From Lota lota (Eukaryota; Chordata; Actinopteri; Gadiformes; Lotidae), in contig JACYXH010000479.1 of NCBI GenBank assembly GCA_026745465.1, forward strand, positions 3,232,299-3,296,298: a stretch of DNA of 64,000 bases. Direction: 5' to 3'. The notes below the pieces were generated by a model. It made no database searches and was not told the origin of the DNA. It was given only the letters and a program-made list of their open reading frames with translations. How positions within the stretch are numbered: position 1 is the stretch's first letter; each line of letters begins with the position of its first letter. A program made the translations under genes and the position numbers. Shown in pieces: positions 63,903 to 64,000 of the stretch.

Positions 63903-64000
63903 GTAGAAGCCTGTGGAAACTGCACCCAGTAGAGACTGTACACATGCCCAATAATTCTACCCTCAACAGGTCCAACATGCTCATGGTCATTCCCAGTTCT

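Noticed and set aside
63960-64000. Next mlxip exon starting after cctcaacag
   Set aside because: The visible bases do not give the expected DLFSS sequence in either frame and the acceptor is weak.

Overview
The window is nuclear DNA of a vertebrate, most likely a ray-finned (teleost) fish. It has split genes with GT-AG introns, vertebrate-specific families (MondoA, KIF24, UBAP2), very long (CA)n, (GA)n and (AT)n microsatellites, and a dead Tc1/mariner copy of the kind common in fish. The species cannot be named from sequence alone. Exons were read by eye from splice sites, frame continuity and remembered protein families; no alignment was run.

Layout. 1-16.2 kb, minus strand: ubap2 (last exon off the left edge), whose introns carry four box C/D snoRNA genes resembling SNORD121. 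17.5-27.9 kb, minus: kif24 (SAM plus kinesin motor). 28.6-31.3 kb, plus: rfesd (Rieske protein). 32.15-34.73 kb, plus: gtf2h3 (TFIIH p34), with an apparent one-base frameshift. 35.04-37.02 kb, minus: psmd9 (proteasome chaperone with PDZ domain), convergent with gtf2h3. 37.9-38.6 kb: decayed LINE. 38.7-39.4 kb, plus: an unrecognised small transcription unit. 39.8-44.5 kb, minus: a RABGEF1/Rabex-5 gene (A20 finger plus VPS9). 45.56-57.65 kb, plus: cfap251 (WDR66), divergent from rabgef1 and with an RFX X-box upstream. 58.62 kb to the right edge, plus: mlxip (MondoA), 5' part only.

The genes are not an operon and mostly share no pathway. kif24 (ciliogenesis) and cfap251 (axonemal radial spoke) are both cilium-linked. 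In human the same genes lie on several chromosomes (ubap2-kif24; gtf2h3-psmd9-cfap251-mlxip; rfesd and rabgef1 elsewhere), so this is a mosaic of conserved blocks.

The most unusual signal is a recurring link between tandem repeats and splice junctions. In ubap2, rabgef1 and cfap251, minisatellite units start or end exactly at an exon boundary, so each unit carries a copy of the real 5' or 3' splice site (up to 9-14 copies). In ubap2, kif24 and cfap251, long pure (UG)n or (CU)n tracts run directly into the 3' splice site. The second notable item is the four-copy snoRNA family, whose guide matches the 3' part of 28S rRNA.
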